Shown: piece by piece, positions 8,277 to 17,741 of the stretch
Position numbering within the stretch: the first letter of the stretch is position 1
Layout: each line of letters opens with the position of its first letter
From: Bacteroidota bacterium
GTDB lineage: Bacteria > Bacteroidota > Bacteroidia > Chitinophagales > Chitinophagaceae
NCBI GenBank assembly: GCA_020161535.1
Contig: JAIUNW010000007.1
Location: 1 to 64,000 of the forward strand
DNA length: 64,000 bases
Direction: 5' to 3'
Program-made: the position numbers and the translations under genes
The notes under the pieces: model-generated
Told to the model about the DNA's origin: nothing
What the model saw: the letters and a program-made list of their open reading frames with translations, nothing else
Databases searched by the model: none

Positions 8277-9839
8277 TCAGCACAAATGGTATTCGGGCAG
8301 ATTCATAATGAATGTAAAAATGTCTTTCAACTGGGCATCGTTGGGCATGCCGCTGGGACAAAAACGATTGACAATGTAATCGATCGAGGTGGCCGACAAA
8401 GGATACTGAAGCAGTCGACCAGCCATGGTTTCTACCAGGGTTCTTGCATCGGGCTGGCTGCCAGATTCATTGGCATAAGCGCGCACATCAACAACGCCAT
8501 CGGCTACCACGCCGTTTACAAAATCAGCACGACGCGGCAGGCTGTTGGAGTTCACCCACATCTCATAGAACATGGGCTCCTGGTAATAGGCCGGCCAACC
8601 CGATACATCGGGCGGCTGAAACAAACCCATCAGCATGCGATTGCCCTGTTTGGCCAGCGCATCAAAATAGTTATAGGAAACACTGTAGTCGGCCATCGCC
8701 GGAAAACTCACATTGAACTCGCGCAAAGTGCCGACAATAAAGTCGTACGGGTTCTTGATATAACTGGCGCGACGCGCGGTCTCATAAAAATGATCACTGC
8801 GCAACAATACTTTCAACACCGGCTCTAATTCATAGTCTTCTGCAATCAGCAAATCGGCGAGTGGTTGTATGACGGCGGTTTCCACTTCGGCTTCGATGCG
8901 ATGGTAAACGAACCAGCGATACAACTTGCGACAAATAAAACGGGCGGTTTCCTTCACCCCAAAAATCATGTTGATCAGTGCTGCCAACTCCGTATCACCA
9001 TCACCCGCGCTGATAGATACACCCTTGTAAAAACCGGAGAACTGTTTGGTGCTCATATCATGCTCACTCGCTTCAAAGCGAGCCAGCTTGGTCGCATCGT
9101 CAATACGCCAGCCGGTTAATACTTTGGCAGCGGCGATTACATCGTTCTCGGTATACAAAGAATCAGTCCCCTTGCCTACTGTCATCAATTCCTGCAACTC
9201 GCGGGCAAAGTTTTCATCGGGCGCTTTCTTGGAATTGAGATAACCATTGAGATGGCGCAGCATGGCGGGATCCTTGCTGACCAGTCGGGTAAGTTCCCGA
9301 ATATTGCCCACGGCATGCTGTCTTAGCAACATATGGTGCCGGTAGCACATGGTCGCATTGTCAACCTCCCCCATTTGTACCGAAAAATGATGGTGCATAA
9401 ACAAGACCATTTTTTCGTGAATGGTGGCGTTTTGGTGCAACATCAATCCCATCATCCACTTGATCAGCGAGCCGTTTCTGGCACTGTTGATGGCAGGCCG
9501 CGCTTGTGGATCACTGGCCGTATTCAGGTCATCGCCCCAGGGCTGACCAACCGCCACCCCCAGATCGTCGTACATAAATCCTTCCACACCCACCATACCA
9601 TATTCGCGCAGGGGCGATGCCGGTAGGGGCTGCGGCTGAAACAGTGCGTCGATGGCCGCCTCGGGGCCCATGGAAACGAACGATTGTATATCGGTTTCTC
9701 TGGCGCCAAACAAAGCCCTTTTTAGCAGGTGCGATACTTCATCGCGGGTCCAGGCTCCACCATAAGGATCGATGCCGCCCTGTACACGAAAGCTGGATTT
9801 CTTCCGGCCTGATGTTTTGAAAAAACTTCGTCTATCCAT
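8277..9839 (-). CDS. DUF1800 protein
   Basis: A 520-residue protein with WTRDEVSHLLKRALFGA near residue 30, HEKMVLFMHHHFSV, NFARELQELMTVGKG and DVSGWPAYYQEP, motifs seen throughout the DUF1800 family. The start MDRRSFFKTSGRKK is basic but has no clear hydrophobic signal. It is probably made in the same transcript as the T9SS type B protein upstream (16-base gap) and DUF1501 downstream (16-base gap). The constant pairing with DUF1501 suggests that they act together at the cell envelope; no enzymatic activity is established to my knowledge. Confidence 0.92.
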   Translation of the reverse strand: MDRRSFFKTSGRKKSSFRVQGGIDPYGGAWTRDEVSHLLKRALFGARETDIQSFVSMGPEAAIDALFQPQPLPASPLREYGMVGVEGFMYDDLGVAVGQPWGDDLNTASDPQARPAINSARNGSLIKWMMGLMLHQNATIHEKMVLFMHHHFSVQMGEVDNATMCYRHHMLLRQHAVGNIRELTRLVSKDPAMLRHLNGYLNSKKAPDENFARELQELMTVGKGTDSLYTENDVIAAAKVLTGWRIDDATKLARFEASEHDMSTKQFSGFYKGVSISAGDGDTELAALINMIFGVKETARFICRKLYRWFVYHRIEAEVETAVIQPLADLLIAEDYELEPVLKVLLRSDHFYETARRASYIKNPYDFIVGTLREFNVSFPAMADYSVSYNYFDALAKQGNRMLMGLFQPPDVSGWPAYYQEPMFYEMWVNSNSLPRRADFVNGVVADGVVDVRAYANESGSQPDARTLVETMAGRLLQYPLSATSIDYIVNRFCPSGMPNDAQLKDIFTFIMNLPEYHLC

Positions 9840-9855
9840 GGGGTTTAGATTTCGC

Positions 9856-11823
9856 TTATCTGATCAGTAATAGGTTACCTTTTTTTGTTTGTTTCACCTG
9901 GTAGATATCCAGGTACTCCAGCACATAACTAAAACTGCCGGAAGGTTCGGGCTGTCCGCGTTTAGTGCCATCCCATCTTTGCTCGATGTTGTTCGATTGA
10001 AAAACCATTTCGCCAAATCGGTTAAACACGCGCAGGTCGTATTTACCGGGCACTTTTCCCAATGGTCCAAATCGATCATTCTTCCCGTCGCCATTGGGGG
10101 TAAATGCATTGGGCACAAACACGCTGGCATCTTTCAGCACCACCAGGGTAAACTGGTCTCTTATTTCGCATTGATCGAGGGGCAGCACAGCGGTGTACAC
10201 CGTGGTTTCCGTGGGACTTGCCTGCACCACCGCACAGTGATCACAACTCAGCCCCGCAGCAGGTATCCAATACATACCCTTTTGTATCTCGGGCATATTG
10301 TACACATCGCCTACAAAAATGGTATCGGCCCGGTTGCTGGCGGTAAAAAGACTATCGTTGCGAACACCGTGGTAAGTAACAATCAATGAGTCGTAGCCAC
10401 AGGCATCTTGCAAAGTATCTGTATAAGAAACAAATTGTGCGGGATCGCAAACAATACTGTCTTTGTTCTGCAACAGTGGCATTTTCAATTTGATGAGGCC
10501 GATATCTGTTTGCTGGGGCCAGGAGGCATTGAAATCATCATCGCCCGATTCAGTATAACCGGCGAGGTAATATTCCTGTAAGGATTCGTTCACGGCTACG
10601 CTGAAACAATTCTCGGCGGCTTCGCCACCGTAGTTGCGCGTCCAGGTTAGTTTTCCATCACGGTCCACCATCGACACCCAGAAATCAGACGACTCTTTAT
10701 AACCAGCGATCGTACCATCGGGAGAGGAAGTTGCACCAGCCAGCAAGAAACTGCCGTTGGCCATGGGATAGATATCATATATATAGTCGGCTTCTGATCC
10801 GCCCAGGGTATTCTGCCAAATCAATTTGCCATCGGTGCTACATTGAAATACCCAACCATCCTGTGCGCCATGGGCGCCGCTCACGGGCGCATCGGTAGAC
10901 GTAGTATAGCCGGCCAGTGTAAGCGTGTCTTGTTTGGCCGCCATTACATAGGCCACATCGTTTTGTGATCCACCAAATATTTTGCTGTACATTTTATTAC
11001 CGGTCAGGTCGAGGCAAAGCAGCCAAACATCGTAGTTTTTTTGCGACGGCGGAATATCACCATCCACCGAGTTGGCATAGCCTGTTAAATACATCCTGTT
11101 GCCAACCACTGCGCCGGCAAAGAGTTCATCATTGCGACTACCGCCATAACAACGGGTCCATAGTACCTGGCCATTCGGATCAACTTTGATCAGTCCGCCA
11201 TCAGTAAAGCCACTGGCGCTTCGGTTACCGGGAAAATTGCCGTCGTGCGAGGCTGTGCTACACAACAACATATAATTACCGTCGGGCAGCGTCACTATCC
11301 GGTTGCCAATATCCATCTGGCTGCCCCCGTATCGCTTTTGCCATTGCAGGTTGCCGCTGGCATCCAGTTTCAGCAGCCAAACATCTTTCGTGCCGCCATA
11401 GCCGCTGGTTACATCGCCATCTGTAGAATTGGTTTCACCTAAAACAAGAAATCCGCCATCGGCGGTCTGTAAAATATCTTTGGCCGATTCATAGCCCGTG
11501 CCGCCGAATGATTTTGCCCATTGCAGTTCCCCGCAACTGCTGAGTTTCACGACCAGCAGGTCCCAATAATCGCGTGAAGGTTGTGTGGGTACGATGCCAT
11601 CTTTCGAACTGGTATAACCCGCCAGCGCCGTACCACCATCTGCAGTGAGGATGATGCGTTGGGCTATATCAACAGCCGATCCGCCGTATTTATTTGCCCA
11701 TTGAATATCGGGCAACTGTGCCACCGATGAGGCAGTCACAAGCAGGCACAAGATCAGCAGCAGGCTGGTCGAAAAGGGATGGGTTGGTTTCAAAGGACCT
11801 TGATTTCTACCGGTCAAACGCAA
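9856..11823 (-). CDS. Secreted repeat protein with T9SS type B (gliding-motility type) C-terminal domain
   Basis: A 655-residue protein with a signal peptide (LLLILCLLVTASSVAQ). Residues about 40-440 contain some seven repeats of roughly 55 residues in the pattern W...YGGS..D.A..I....DGG..L.G.T.S.DGD, which should fold as a beta-propeller. The C-terminus, starting at FVPNAFTPNGDGKNDRFGPL and ending near a basic tail, is the type B sorting domain (CHU_C), so the protein should leave the cell through the T9SS and stay at or beyond the surface. It is the first gene of a four-gene minus-strand operon with DUF1800, DUF1501 and GluQ. Ligand unknown. Confidence 0.9.
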   Translation of the reverse strand: MRLTGRNQGPLKPTHPFSTSLLLILCLLVTASSVAQLPDIQWANKYGGSAVDIAQRIILTADGGTALAGYTSSKDGIVPTQPSRDYWDLLVVKLSSCGELQWAKSFGGTGYESAKDILQTADGGFLVLGETNSTDGDVTSGYGGTKDVWLLKLDASGNLQWQKRYGGSQMDIGNRIVTLPDGNYMLLCSTASHDGNFPGNRSASGFTDGGLIKVDPNGQVLWTRCYGGSRNDELFAGAVVGNRMYLTGYANSVDGDIPPSQKNYDVWLLCLDLTGNKMYSKIFGGSQNDVAYVMAAKQDTLTLAGYTTSTDAPVSGAHGAQDGWVFQCSTDGKLIWQNTLGGSEADYIYDIYPMANGSFLLAGATSSPDGTIAGYKESSDFWVSMVDRDGKLTWTRNYGGEAAENCFSVAVNESLQEYYLAGYTESGDDDFNASWPQQTDIGLIKLKMPLLQNKDSIVCDPAQFVSYTDTLQDACGYDSLIVTYHGVRNDSLFTASNRADTIFVGDVYNMPEIQKGMYWIPAAGLSCDHCAVVQASPTETTVYTAVLPLDQCEIRDQFTLVVLKDASVFVPNAFTPNGDGKNDRFGPLGKVPGKYDLRVFNRFGEMVFQSNNIEQRWDGTKRGQPEPSGSFSYVLEYLDIYQVKQTKKGNLLLIR

Positions 11824-12194
11824 AATCCATGCTATATCTTATCAATGGGTTAAAAACTATTCGTAGATCTTCGGTGGAGGGGCGTAGTCGTTTGTAACCC
11901 AGGCGTAAAATCCCGATGGCGGATAGATGGGGTTTTTGGTACTGAATGTTGAAAATCAGCCTCTACCCGCAAATTCCAGCTGCGTATTTTTACGGAAGCA
12001 GCGGTTTTGCAGCCGGTTAAAAAATCGTAACCATTCGTCGAAAACGGGCAGTTGGCTGAAGATCTCAACCTTTTCCCGGATCGTATGTTCTATAGTTGCC
12101 AAAACTTTACCTGTTGCAACCGGTCGTGTAAAATGGCTCTTTAATCGGCATTGGCGCAACGACTGGTCATGTATTTTGGTCTAACTGCAATTTC
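11824..12194. other. Divergent intergenic region
   Basis: A 371-bp stretch between two divergent transcription units. It contains the promoter proposed at 12151-12178. A 67-codon frame on the minus strand (12159-11956, TTG start) is open but has no recognisable features. I see no repeat or RNA gene. Confidence 0.4.
12151..12178 (+). promoter_or_regulatory. Probable promoter of the 70-residue protein gene
   Basis: TTG at 12151-12153, 18 bases, then TATTTTG at 12172-12178, close to the Bacteroidota -33 TTG / -7 TAnnTTTG pair though one base short in the -7 box. The ATG is 16 bases further, giving a very short leader. Confidence 0.4.
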
Positions 12195-12407
12195 ATGGTG
12201 GAAGTATTTAAAACCAACGTTGCCGACAAAGAGGTTGCCGACATGCTTCGGGAATCGCTCGAAAAAGAATTTCCTGCCTGCAAAATCAATTTTGATTTGC
12301 ACGACAGTGACCGTATTCTGCGCCTGGAAGGCGATGATATCTGTACCGCCACCGTAACTGACTTGCTGCAAACAGAAGGTTTTGATTGCGAGTTGCTGGC
12401 AGATTGA
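12195..12407 (+). CDS. Small ferredoxin-fold-like protein (HMA-like, without metal cysteines)
   Basis: A 70-residue protein, MVEVFKTNVADKEVADML at its start. The pattern of strand, helix, strand, strand (ILRLEGDD), helix (TATVTDLLQTEGF), strand matches heavy-metal-associated domains, and similar small proteins are common in Bacteroidota. There is no CxxC, so metal binding in the usual way is unlikely. A short sharp promoter lies just upstream. The downstream gene starts 40 bases after the stop and may be on the same transcript. Function unknown. Confidence 0.62.
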   Translation: MVEVFKTNVADKEVADMLRESLEKEFPACKINFDLHDSDRILRLEGDDICTATVTDLLQTEGFDCELLAD

Positions 12408-12447
12408 ACAGGAACAAGTTTTGCATGACTGTATAAACAATGATATC

Positions 12448-13182
12448 ATGAAAAGTTTAGCAATTGCATTTGTATTCGTTTGCCTTAGCGTTAGCAGTTT
12501 TGCGCAGCGGCCTTCACATTGGCACAAAGGGCCGCAATCAACCGACAAAAAGCGTGAACCTTATTGGAGCACTTTTGGGATAGGTGTAAACTTCCAGTCG
12601 TTCGACAACCTGGATAAGCGGGTGTCGGCATTTCCGAAATACAAAGATTTGCGCGACCAGGCCGGGAGTTTGCAACTGGGCTGGATCAAGGAAAAACAAC
12701 GGGTGGTTTCCATTTTCAATGTATTGGCAGCAAGCTCGATGAGTGGCGACAAACACCGCCGCAGCAGCACAGTTCGTTCCATCGGCCTGGGTGCCGATAT
12801 TGGTTATGATGTGATAAAGAGTGAACGGATCATGTTATATCCGATGGTGGGCCTGGGCTATGATTGGGTGCAGGCGCGGTATTTTACCGATAACAGCCAG
12901 GTAAACTTTGATGATGTGTTGTCAAACCCAACCGTAAGTAATTCTATCGAGCCCGTTAGCTTCAGCAATGGCTTTTTTAATTACCGTGCTGGCATTGGCT
13001 TGCAGTTTCTATCACCCAAGGGCGATGGCATCATTGGTGTTCATGGTGGCTATGTGGGTAGCTTTGAGTCGAAAAACTGGCGCAGCAAAGCGGGCCAGGA
13101 CCTGGCCAATGCACCTGAAGATCGCTTGAAGCGATTTTATGTAAGCGTTGTATTCGGTATGCGGCCCATGCGTATGCATTGA
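12448..13182 (+). CDS. Predicted outer membrane beta-barrel-like secreted protein
   Basis: A 244-residue protein read from the ATG at 12448, which gives a clean signal peptide (MKSLAIAFVFVCLSVSSFAQ). The longer frame from 12382 would put that signal inside the protein and overlap the previous gene. The mature part has alternating hydrophobic/polar strands rich in Gly and aromatic residues (TFGIGVNFQSFDN, IGLGADIGYDVI, LYPMVGLGYDWVQ, YRAGIGLQFLS, YVSVVFGMRP), as in small eight-stranded porin-like barrels. Not assigned to a named family. Convergent with the efflux operon, seven bases away. Confidence 0.62.
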   Translation: MKSLAIAFVFVCLSVSSFAQRPSHWHKGPQSTDKKREPYWSTFGIGVNFQSFDNLDKRVSAFPKYKDLRDQAGSLQLGWIKEKQRVVSIFNVLAASSMSGDKHRRSSTVRSIGLGADIGYDVIKSERIMLYPMVGLGYDWVQARYFTDNSQVNFDDVLSNPTVSNSIEPVSFSNGFFNYRAGIGLQFLSPKGDGIIGVHGGYVGSFESKNWRSKAGQDLANAPEDRLKRFYVSVVFGMRPMRMH

Positions 13183-13189
13183 CCCGTTG

Positions 13190-14629
13190 CTATTCGCGCC
13201 AGCCGCCGCCCAGTGCCCGGTACAAATCAACGGATGCTTTCAGCAAATCTTTACGCAATCCCGTCAATTCGAGATCGGCTTCGAGCACACCCCGTTGGGC
13301 GCTGATTACTTCGAGGTAATTGGCATAGCCGGTATAATACAATTCGCGCGCGGTATTAACAGCATTGTTAAGCAATGCCACTTCCTGCTGTTTTAACTGG
13401 TATGCCTGTTTGGTATTCTCAACAGCAGTATGCAGGGTCGTTACTTCGCGAAACGCATTCAGCAAACGTTTCTGGTATTCCAGGATGGCAATTTTTTGAT
13501 CGGCAACCGTAATCGCCTGGTCTGCTTTCAGGCGTTGCCGGTTGAATACAGGCGCCGTCAATCCACCGACAATACCAAATACGATGGAACTGGGATCAAA
13601 AAGCACCGATGCGCGAAACGCATTCAAGCCGGCATAGGGACTCAGTTGAAGGGCCGGCAAAAATGCCTTGCCGGCAGCCGATGTATTGTAGGTAGCGGCA
13701 TCCCATACCATTTTCGCCTGCTGAATTTCAGGACGGTTTTCCAGCAAGCGCAGGGGTGAACCGATGGCCAACTTCATGCCGTTGGTTGTTTCCATGTGGA
13801 TGCTATCGCGATTAACAATACCTGCATAGCGGCCCGTCAGGAAATTGATTTCATTTTCAGTGGCTCGAATATTTTGTTGCACCGCATAAGCGAGCGCGCG
13901 GGTGCGTAAGAGTTGTGCTTCAAACTGTTGTACCGCCAACTCGGTTGCGCGGCCTGCTTCTTTCTGCACCTTCACTACTTCGAGTGCTGACTCTTGTAAA
14001 ACAGTATTCTTTTGAATGATCTTTTTTTCATTGTCGAGCGCCTGCAGGTCATAATATAAATTGGCGATGGTAGCTACTAATTCGGTTTGCACAAGTTTGC
14101 GGCCTTCTACCGCCGCCAAAAAAGTTGAAACCGCTGCTTTTTTCTGGTCTTTCAATTTGCCCCAGATATCAATTTCCCAACTGCTTCGCAGACCGATAAA
14201 ATAATCGGGTGTAAGGCCCTCACTTACTTTCTGGTTCTCTTCAATATTCTGCGATTTGTTGGTATCGAAATTGCCCACGCCAGTCATGCTGTATTTACTG
14301 TAGTGGTCACCCGAAGCGTTGATGCCTGCCCGTATTTCGGGGGCAAGGGCGGCGCGTGCATAGCCGATACGCGCTTTGGCCTGCTCGAGGTGTTGCAAGG
14401 CAATCAGCATGTCTTGGTTATGCCGAACCGCGGTATCGATCAACTGCAGCAAATGCTGGTCGGTAAAATATTGTCGCCAGGAAACTGTTGCTGCTGATGA
14501 ATCAACCGGTTGCTCACCAAATGCAGCCGGCAGTGCTTGTACAGTTGGCAGGTTTTGCGGTGGCGCTACCCGGCAACTGCTTATAGCCAATAACAGGCAA
14601 AGAAGGATGAAGAGTTTATTTCCTGACAT
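13190..14629 (-). CDS. RND efflux outer membrane factor (TolC/OprM/NodT family lipoprotein)
   Basis: A 479-residue lipoprotein: the signal ends in the lipobox-like LLAISSC, giving Cys19 as the acylated residue. The two-repeat OEP domain is evident: ALQHLEQAKARIGYARAALAP in the first half, PEIQQAKMVWDAATYNT and QAITVADQKIAILEYQKRL in the second. It would form the trimeric channel through the outer membrane for the pump encoded just upstream. Its start overlaps the end of the pump gene by 14 bases, so it is translationally coupled as the last gene of the efflux operon. Confidence 0.93.
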   Translation of the reverse strand: MSGNKLFILLCLLLAISSCRVAPPQNLPTVQALPAAFGEQPVDSSAATVSWRQYFTDQHLLQLIDTAVRHNQDMLIALQHLEQAKARIGYARAALAPEIRAGINASGDHYSKYSMTGVGNFDTNKSQNIEENQKVSEGLTPDYFIGLRSSWEIDIWGKLKDQKKAAVSTFLAAVEGRKLVQTELVATIANLYYDLQALDNEKKIIQKNTVLQESALEVVKVQKEAGRATELAVQQFEAQLLRTRALAYAVQQNIRATENEINFLTGRYAGIVNRDSIHMETTNGMKLAIGSPLRLLENRPEIQQAKMVWDAATYNTSAAGKAFLPALQLSPYAGLNAFRASVLFDPSSIVFGIVGGLTAPVFNRQRLKADQAITVADQKIAILEYQKRLLNAFREVTTLHTAVENTKQAYQLKQQEVALLNNAVNTARELYYTGYANYLEVISAQRGVLEADLELTGLRKDLLKASVDLYRALGGGWRE

Positions 14630-17600
14630 TTCTTGCTTTTTTTCCTTCAGACAATCGGGCGAAAATCACATAGAGGCCGGGCACCATGAAAATACCGAAG
14701 ATGGTTCCCAGCAACATACCGCCTGCCGCCGCCATACCGATAGAACGGTTGCCCATCGCGCCGGCACCATGTGCCACACAAAGCGGAATCAGTCCCGCTA
14801 CAAAAGCGAACGAGGTCATAAGAATAGGGCGCAAACGGGAAACAGCTCCTTGCATGGCTGCCGCCAATATACCAGCCCCTTCTTTTCGGCGCAGCATGGA
14901 AAACTCTACCATGAGGATGGCATTTTTCGCCAGCAGGCCCACCAGCATCACCAGCGCTACTTGGGCGTAGATATTATTTTCGAGTCCGCCGATCTTTAAG
15001 AATAAGTAAGACCCAAACACACCCGGTGGCAACGACAATATAACGGCCATCGGTAGGGCAAAACTTTCATACTGTGCCGCCAGCAGCAAATACACAAATA
15101 TGAGTACGATGGCGAAAATGAAAAAGGTCTGGTTGCCCGACAATACTTGTTCGCGGGTCATACCACTCCATTCGTAGTCGTAACCCTGGGGCAGGTTTTC
15201 GGCCGCAAGTTCTTTGATGGCTTCGATCGCTTCACTCACGCTATGACCTGGCCGGGCATCGCCGGTAATCATGGCGGCCGTATACATATTATAACGGGTG
15301 ATTTGCTCGGGGCCAAAAACCCGTTCCATGCTGATGAAGGTAGAGAAGGGTACCATTTCGCCGGCGGCATTTTTTACATGCAAATTGAGTACGTCCTCGG
15401 GCTTGGCGCGAAACGCCGGATAAGCCTGCAACATCACTTTGTACATCTGCCCGAAGCGGATAAAGTTGGTGGCATAATAACTACCCAATAGGGTCTGCAG
15501 GGTGCTCATGGCATTGTCGACCGTCACGCCTTTTTTGGCCGCCATCTCCTGGTCGAGGTGAATCACGTATTGCGGGAAATTCGGATCAAAGCTGGTAAAG
15601 GCAGCGCCGATGATTTTATGTTGTTGCAGGGATTGCAGAAAATCTTGTGTTACCAACGAAGTTTCGCTGAGTGCAGCGCCGCGGTTTTTATTCAACAACC
15701 TGAATTCAAAACCACTGGCATTACCGAAACCCGGCACGGTGGGGGGCGAAAAGAATTCAATGCTCGCGTCGGTCAGGTGTTTGGTTCGTTTTGTCAACTC
15801 TTCGATCAGCTGCGGCACGGTTTCCTTTCGTTTGTTCCAGGTCGTTAGGTTGATCATGGCCATCCCATAGGAAGCGCCGGAAATTTCACTCATGAGGCTA
15901 TAACCTGCCAGGGTGCTGATATTCTCCACATTGGGCATCGAACGAACAATACGATCCACGCTGTCGAGCACCACTTCTGTTCTTTCAACGGTAGAGCCCG
16001 GCGGTGTGGTCACATTCACATAGATCATCGATTGGTCTTCGGTTGGAATGAAGCCACTGGGCAGGAATCGGCCGGTGAGCCAAACCATCGCACAGAAGAA
16101 CAGGAAGAGTGCAACCGTGATCGTTTTTCGGCCGGCAATATGGGCCACGGTTCGGCCGAAAGTTTTTTCTACCTTATTGTAGTTTCGGTTGAACGATTTA
16201 TAGAACCGTTGCAACCATGATCGTTTCACATTGGTATCGTGCTTCATGAGCAAGGCACAAAGCGCCGGCGTGAGCGTTAACGCATTGATACCCGAAATCA
16301 CAATTGCCATGGCGAGGGTCAGCGAAAATTGTCGGTAGAACACCCCCACGGGTCCACTTAGAAAAGCCACCGGCACAAATACGGCTGTCATTACCAGAGT
16401 GATGGCAATAATAGCGGGCGTGATTTCTTTCATCGCTTCAATGGTTGCCTCCATAGGTGGTAGGTGCTTGTGCGACATTTTTACATGCACGGCTTCCACC
16501 ACCACAATGGCATTGTCGACCACAATACCAATGGCCAGTACCAGGGCAAAAAGCGTCAGGATATTGATGGAAAAACCTAGTAGTTGTAAGAAGGCCAGGG
16601 TGCCGATAAGGGCGACGGGCACGGCCAATGCAGGAATCAGGGTAGACCTGAAATCCTGTAAGAAAATGAATACAACAATGAAGACGAGGATGAATGCTTC
16701 AACCAATGTTTGCAATACCGACTTGATACTGGCATCGAGAAAACGCGACACATCGTAGGCATAGTTATAGGTCATGCCCGGCGGAAAGCTGTTTTCTTTC
16801 AGGTCAGACAGGCGGGCTTTAATTTCATCAATCACTTCGCTCGCATTACTGCCCGGGCGTTGTTTGATCATGATCGATGCCGACGGTCGGCCATCGGTTT
16901 TCGACGTCATGTCATAACTAACCGTACCAAATTCAATATCAGCAATGTCTTTCAGGTTCAGCAGGGACCCGTCGGGGTTTGCCTTCATCACCACATTGGC
17001 ATACTGATCAGGCGTGTTGAATTTGCCCGTGTATTTGAGTACATATTGTTTTACCTGCTTGTCTTTGCCTGAGTTCTCGCCTACCACGCCCGGCGCCGCT
17101 TCAATGTTTTGCGCACGCAGGGTCTGGATTACTTCTTCTGATGAAATATTGTAAGCCACCATGCGGTCGGGCTTGAGCCAAACGCGCATTGAATATTCGC
17201 GCGCGCCCATGATATCCAAAAAGCCCACGCCATTGATACGCTTGAGTTCGGGCAACACATTGATATCAACAAAATTGTAGATGAACTCTTCATTCACCGA
17301 GCTGTCTTCACTGAAAATATTCAGGTACAACAGCATACTGTTCACCTCCTTTTCAGTGACCACGCCCGCTTTGATGACTTCCTCCGGCAATTCATCCAAA
17401 ACGGTGGTAACACGGTTCTGTACGTTCACTGCAGCCTGATCGGGATCGGTGCCCACTTCAAAAAAGATCTGCACCAGGGTGGTGCCGTTGTTGCTGCTCA
17501 CCGAGTTCATGTAGGTCATGCCCGGCACGCCATTAATGGCCCTTTCCAATGGCGTGGCTACCGCGTTGGCACAAACCTCTGCATTCGCGCCGTTGTAATT

Positions 17601-17741
17601 GGCCGTCACCACCACGCTGGGTGGCACGATATCAGGAAACTGGGTGATGGGCAAGGTAAACAGCGCCAGCACACCCAGCAACGTGATCAAGATAGAAATA
17701 ACAAGGGAGAGAACAGGACGCCGAATAAAAGTCTCAATCAT
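14616..17741 (-). CDS. RND multidrug efflux pump, inner membrane permease (HAE1/AcrB family)
   Basis: A 1041-residue protein, the normal length for the HAE1 family. It begins MIETFIRRPVLSLVISILI, the usual start. Residues around 400 read GIVVDNAIVVVEAVHVKM, the TM4 segment with the paired acidic residues of the proton relay; the second half carries AQVALVMLVGLLAKNAILMV, with the TM10 lysine. PGSTVERTE and the docking-domain repeats are present. It should export amphiphilic drugs, bile acids or dyes using the proton gradient. The gene overlaps the adaptor gene by 8 bases and the outer membrane factor by 14 bases. Confidence 0.96.
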   Translation of the reverse strand: MIETFIRRPVLSLVISILITLLGVLALFTLPITQFPDIVPPSVVVTANYNGANAEVCANAVATPLERAINGVPGMTYMNSVSSNNGTTLVQIFFEVGTDPDQAAVNVQNRVTTVLDELPEEVIKAGVVTEKEVNSMLLYLNIFSEDSSVNEEFIYNFVDINVLPELKRINGVGFLDIMGAREYSMRVWLKPDRMVAYNISSEEVIQTLRAQNIEAAPGVVGENSGKDKQVKQYVLKYTGKFNTPDQYANVVMKANPDGSLLNLKDIADIEFGTVSYDMTSKTDGRPSASIMIKQRPGSNASEVIDEIKARLSDLKENSFPPGMTYNYAYDVSRFLDASIKSVLQTLVEAFILVFIVVFIFLQDFRSTLIPALAVPVALIGTLAFLQLLGFSINILTLFALVLAIGIVVDNAIVVVEAVHVKMSHKHLPPMEATIEAMKEITPAIIAITLVMTAVFVPVAFLSGPVGVFYRQFSLTLAMAIVISGINALTLTPALCALLMKHDTNVKRSWLQRFYKSFNRNYNKVEKTFGRTVAHIAGRKTITVALFLFFCAMVWLTGRFLPSGFIPTEDQSMIYVNVTTPPGSTVERTEVVLDSVDRIVRSMPNVENISTLAGYSLMSEISGASYGMAMINLTTWNKRKETVPQLIEELTKRTKHLTDASIEFFSPPTVPGFGNASGFEFRLLNKNRGAALSETSLVTQDFLQSLQQHKIIGAAFTSFDPNFPQYVIHLDQEMAAKKGVTVDNAMSTLQTLLGSYYATNFIRFGQMYKVMLQAYPAFRAKPEDVLNLHVKNAAGEMVPFSTFISMERVFGPEQITRYNMYTAAMITGDARPGHSVSEAIEAIKELAAENLPQGYDYEWSGMTREQVLSGNQTFFIFAIVLIFVYLLLAAQYESFALPMAVILSLPPGVFGSYLFLKIGGLENNIYAQVALVMLVGLLAKNAILMVEFSMLRRKEGAGILAAAMQGAVSRLRPILMTSFAFVAGLIPLCVAHGAGAMGNRSIGMAAAGGMLLGTIFGIFMVPGLYVIFARLSEGKKARNVRK

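Noticed and set aside
11956..12159. 67-codon minus-strand frame in the 371-bp intergenic region
   Set aside because: It would need a TTG start, overlaps the promoter proposed for the next gene, and shows no recognisable feature; kept only as a remark.
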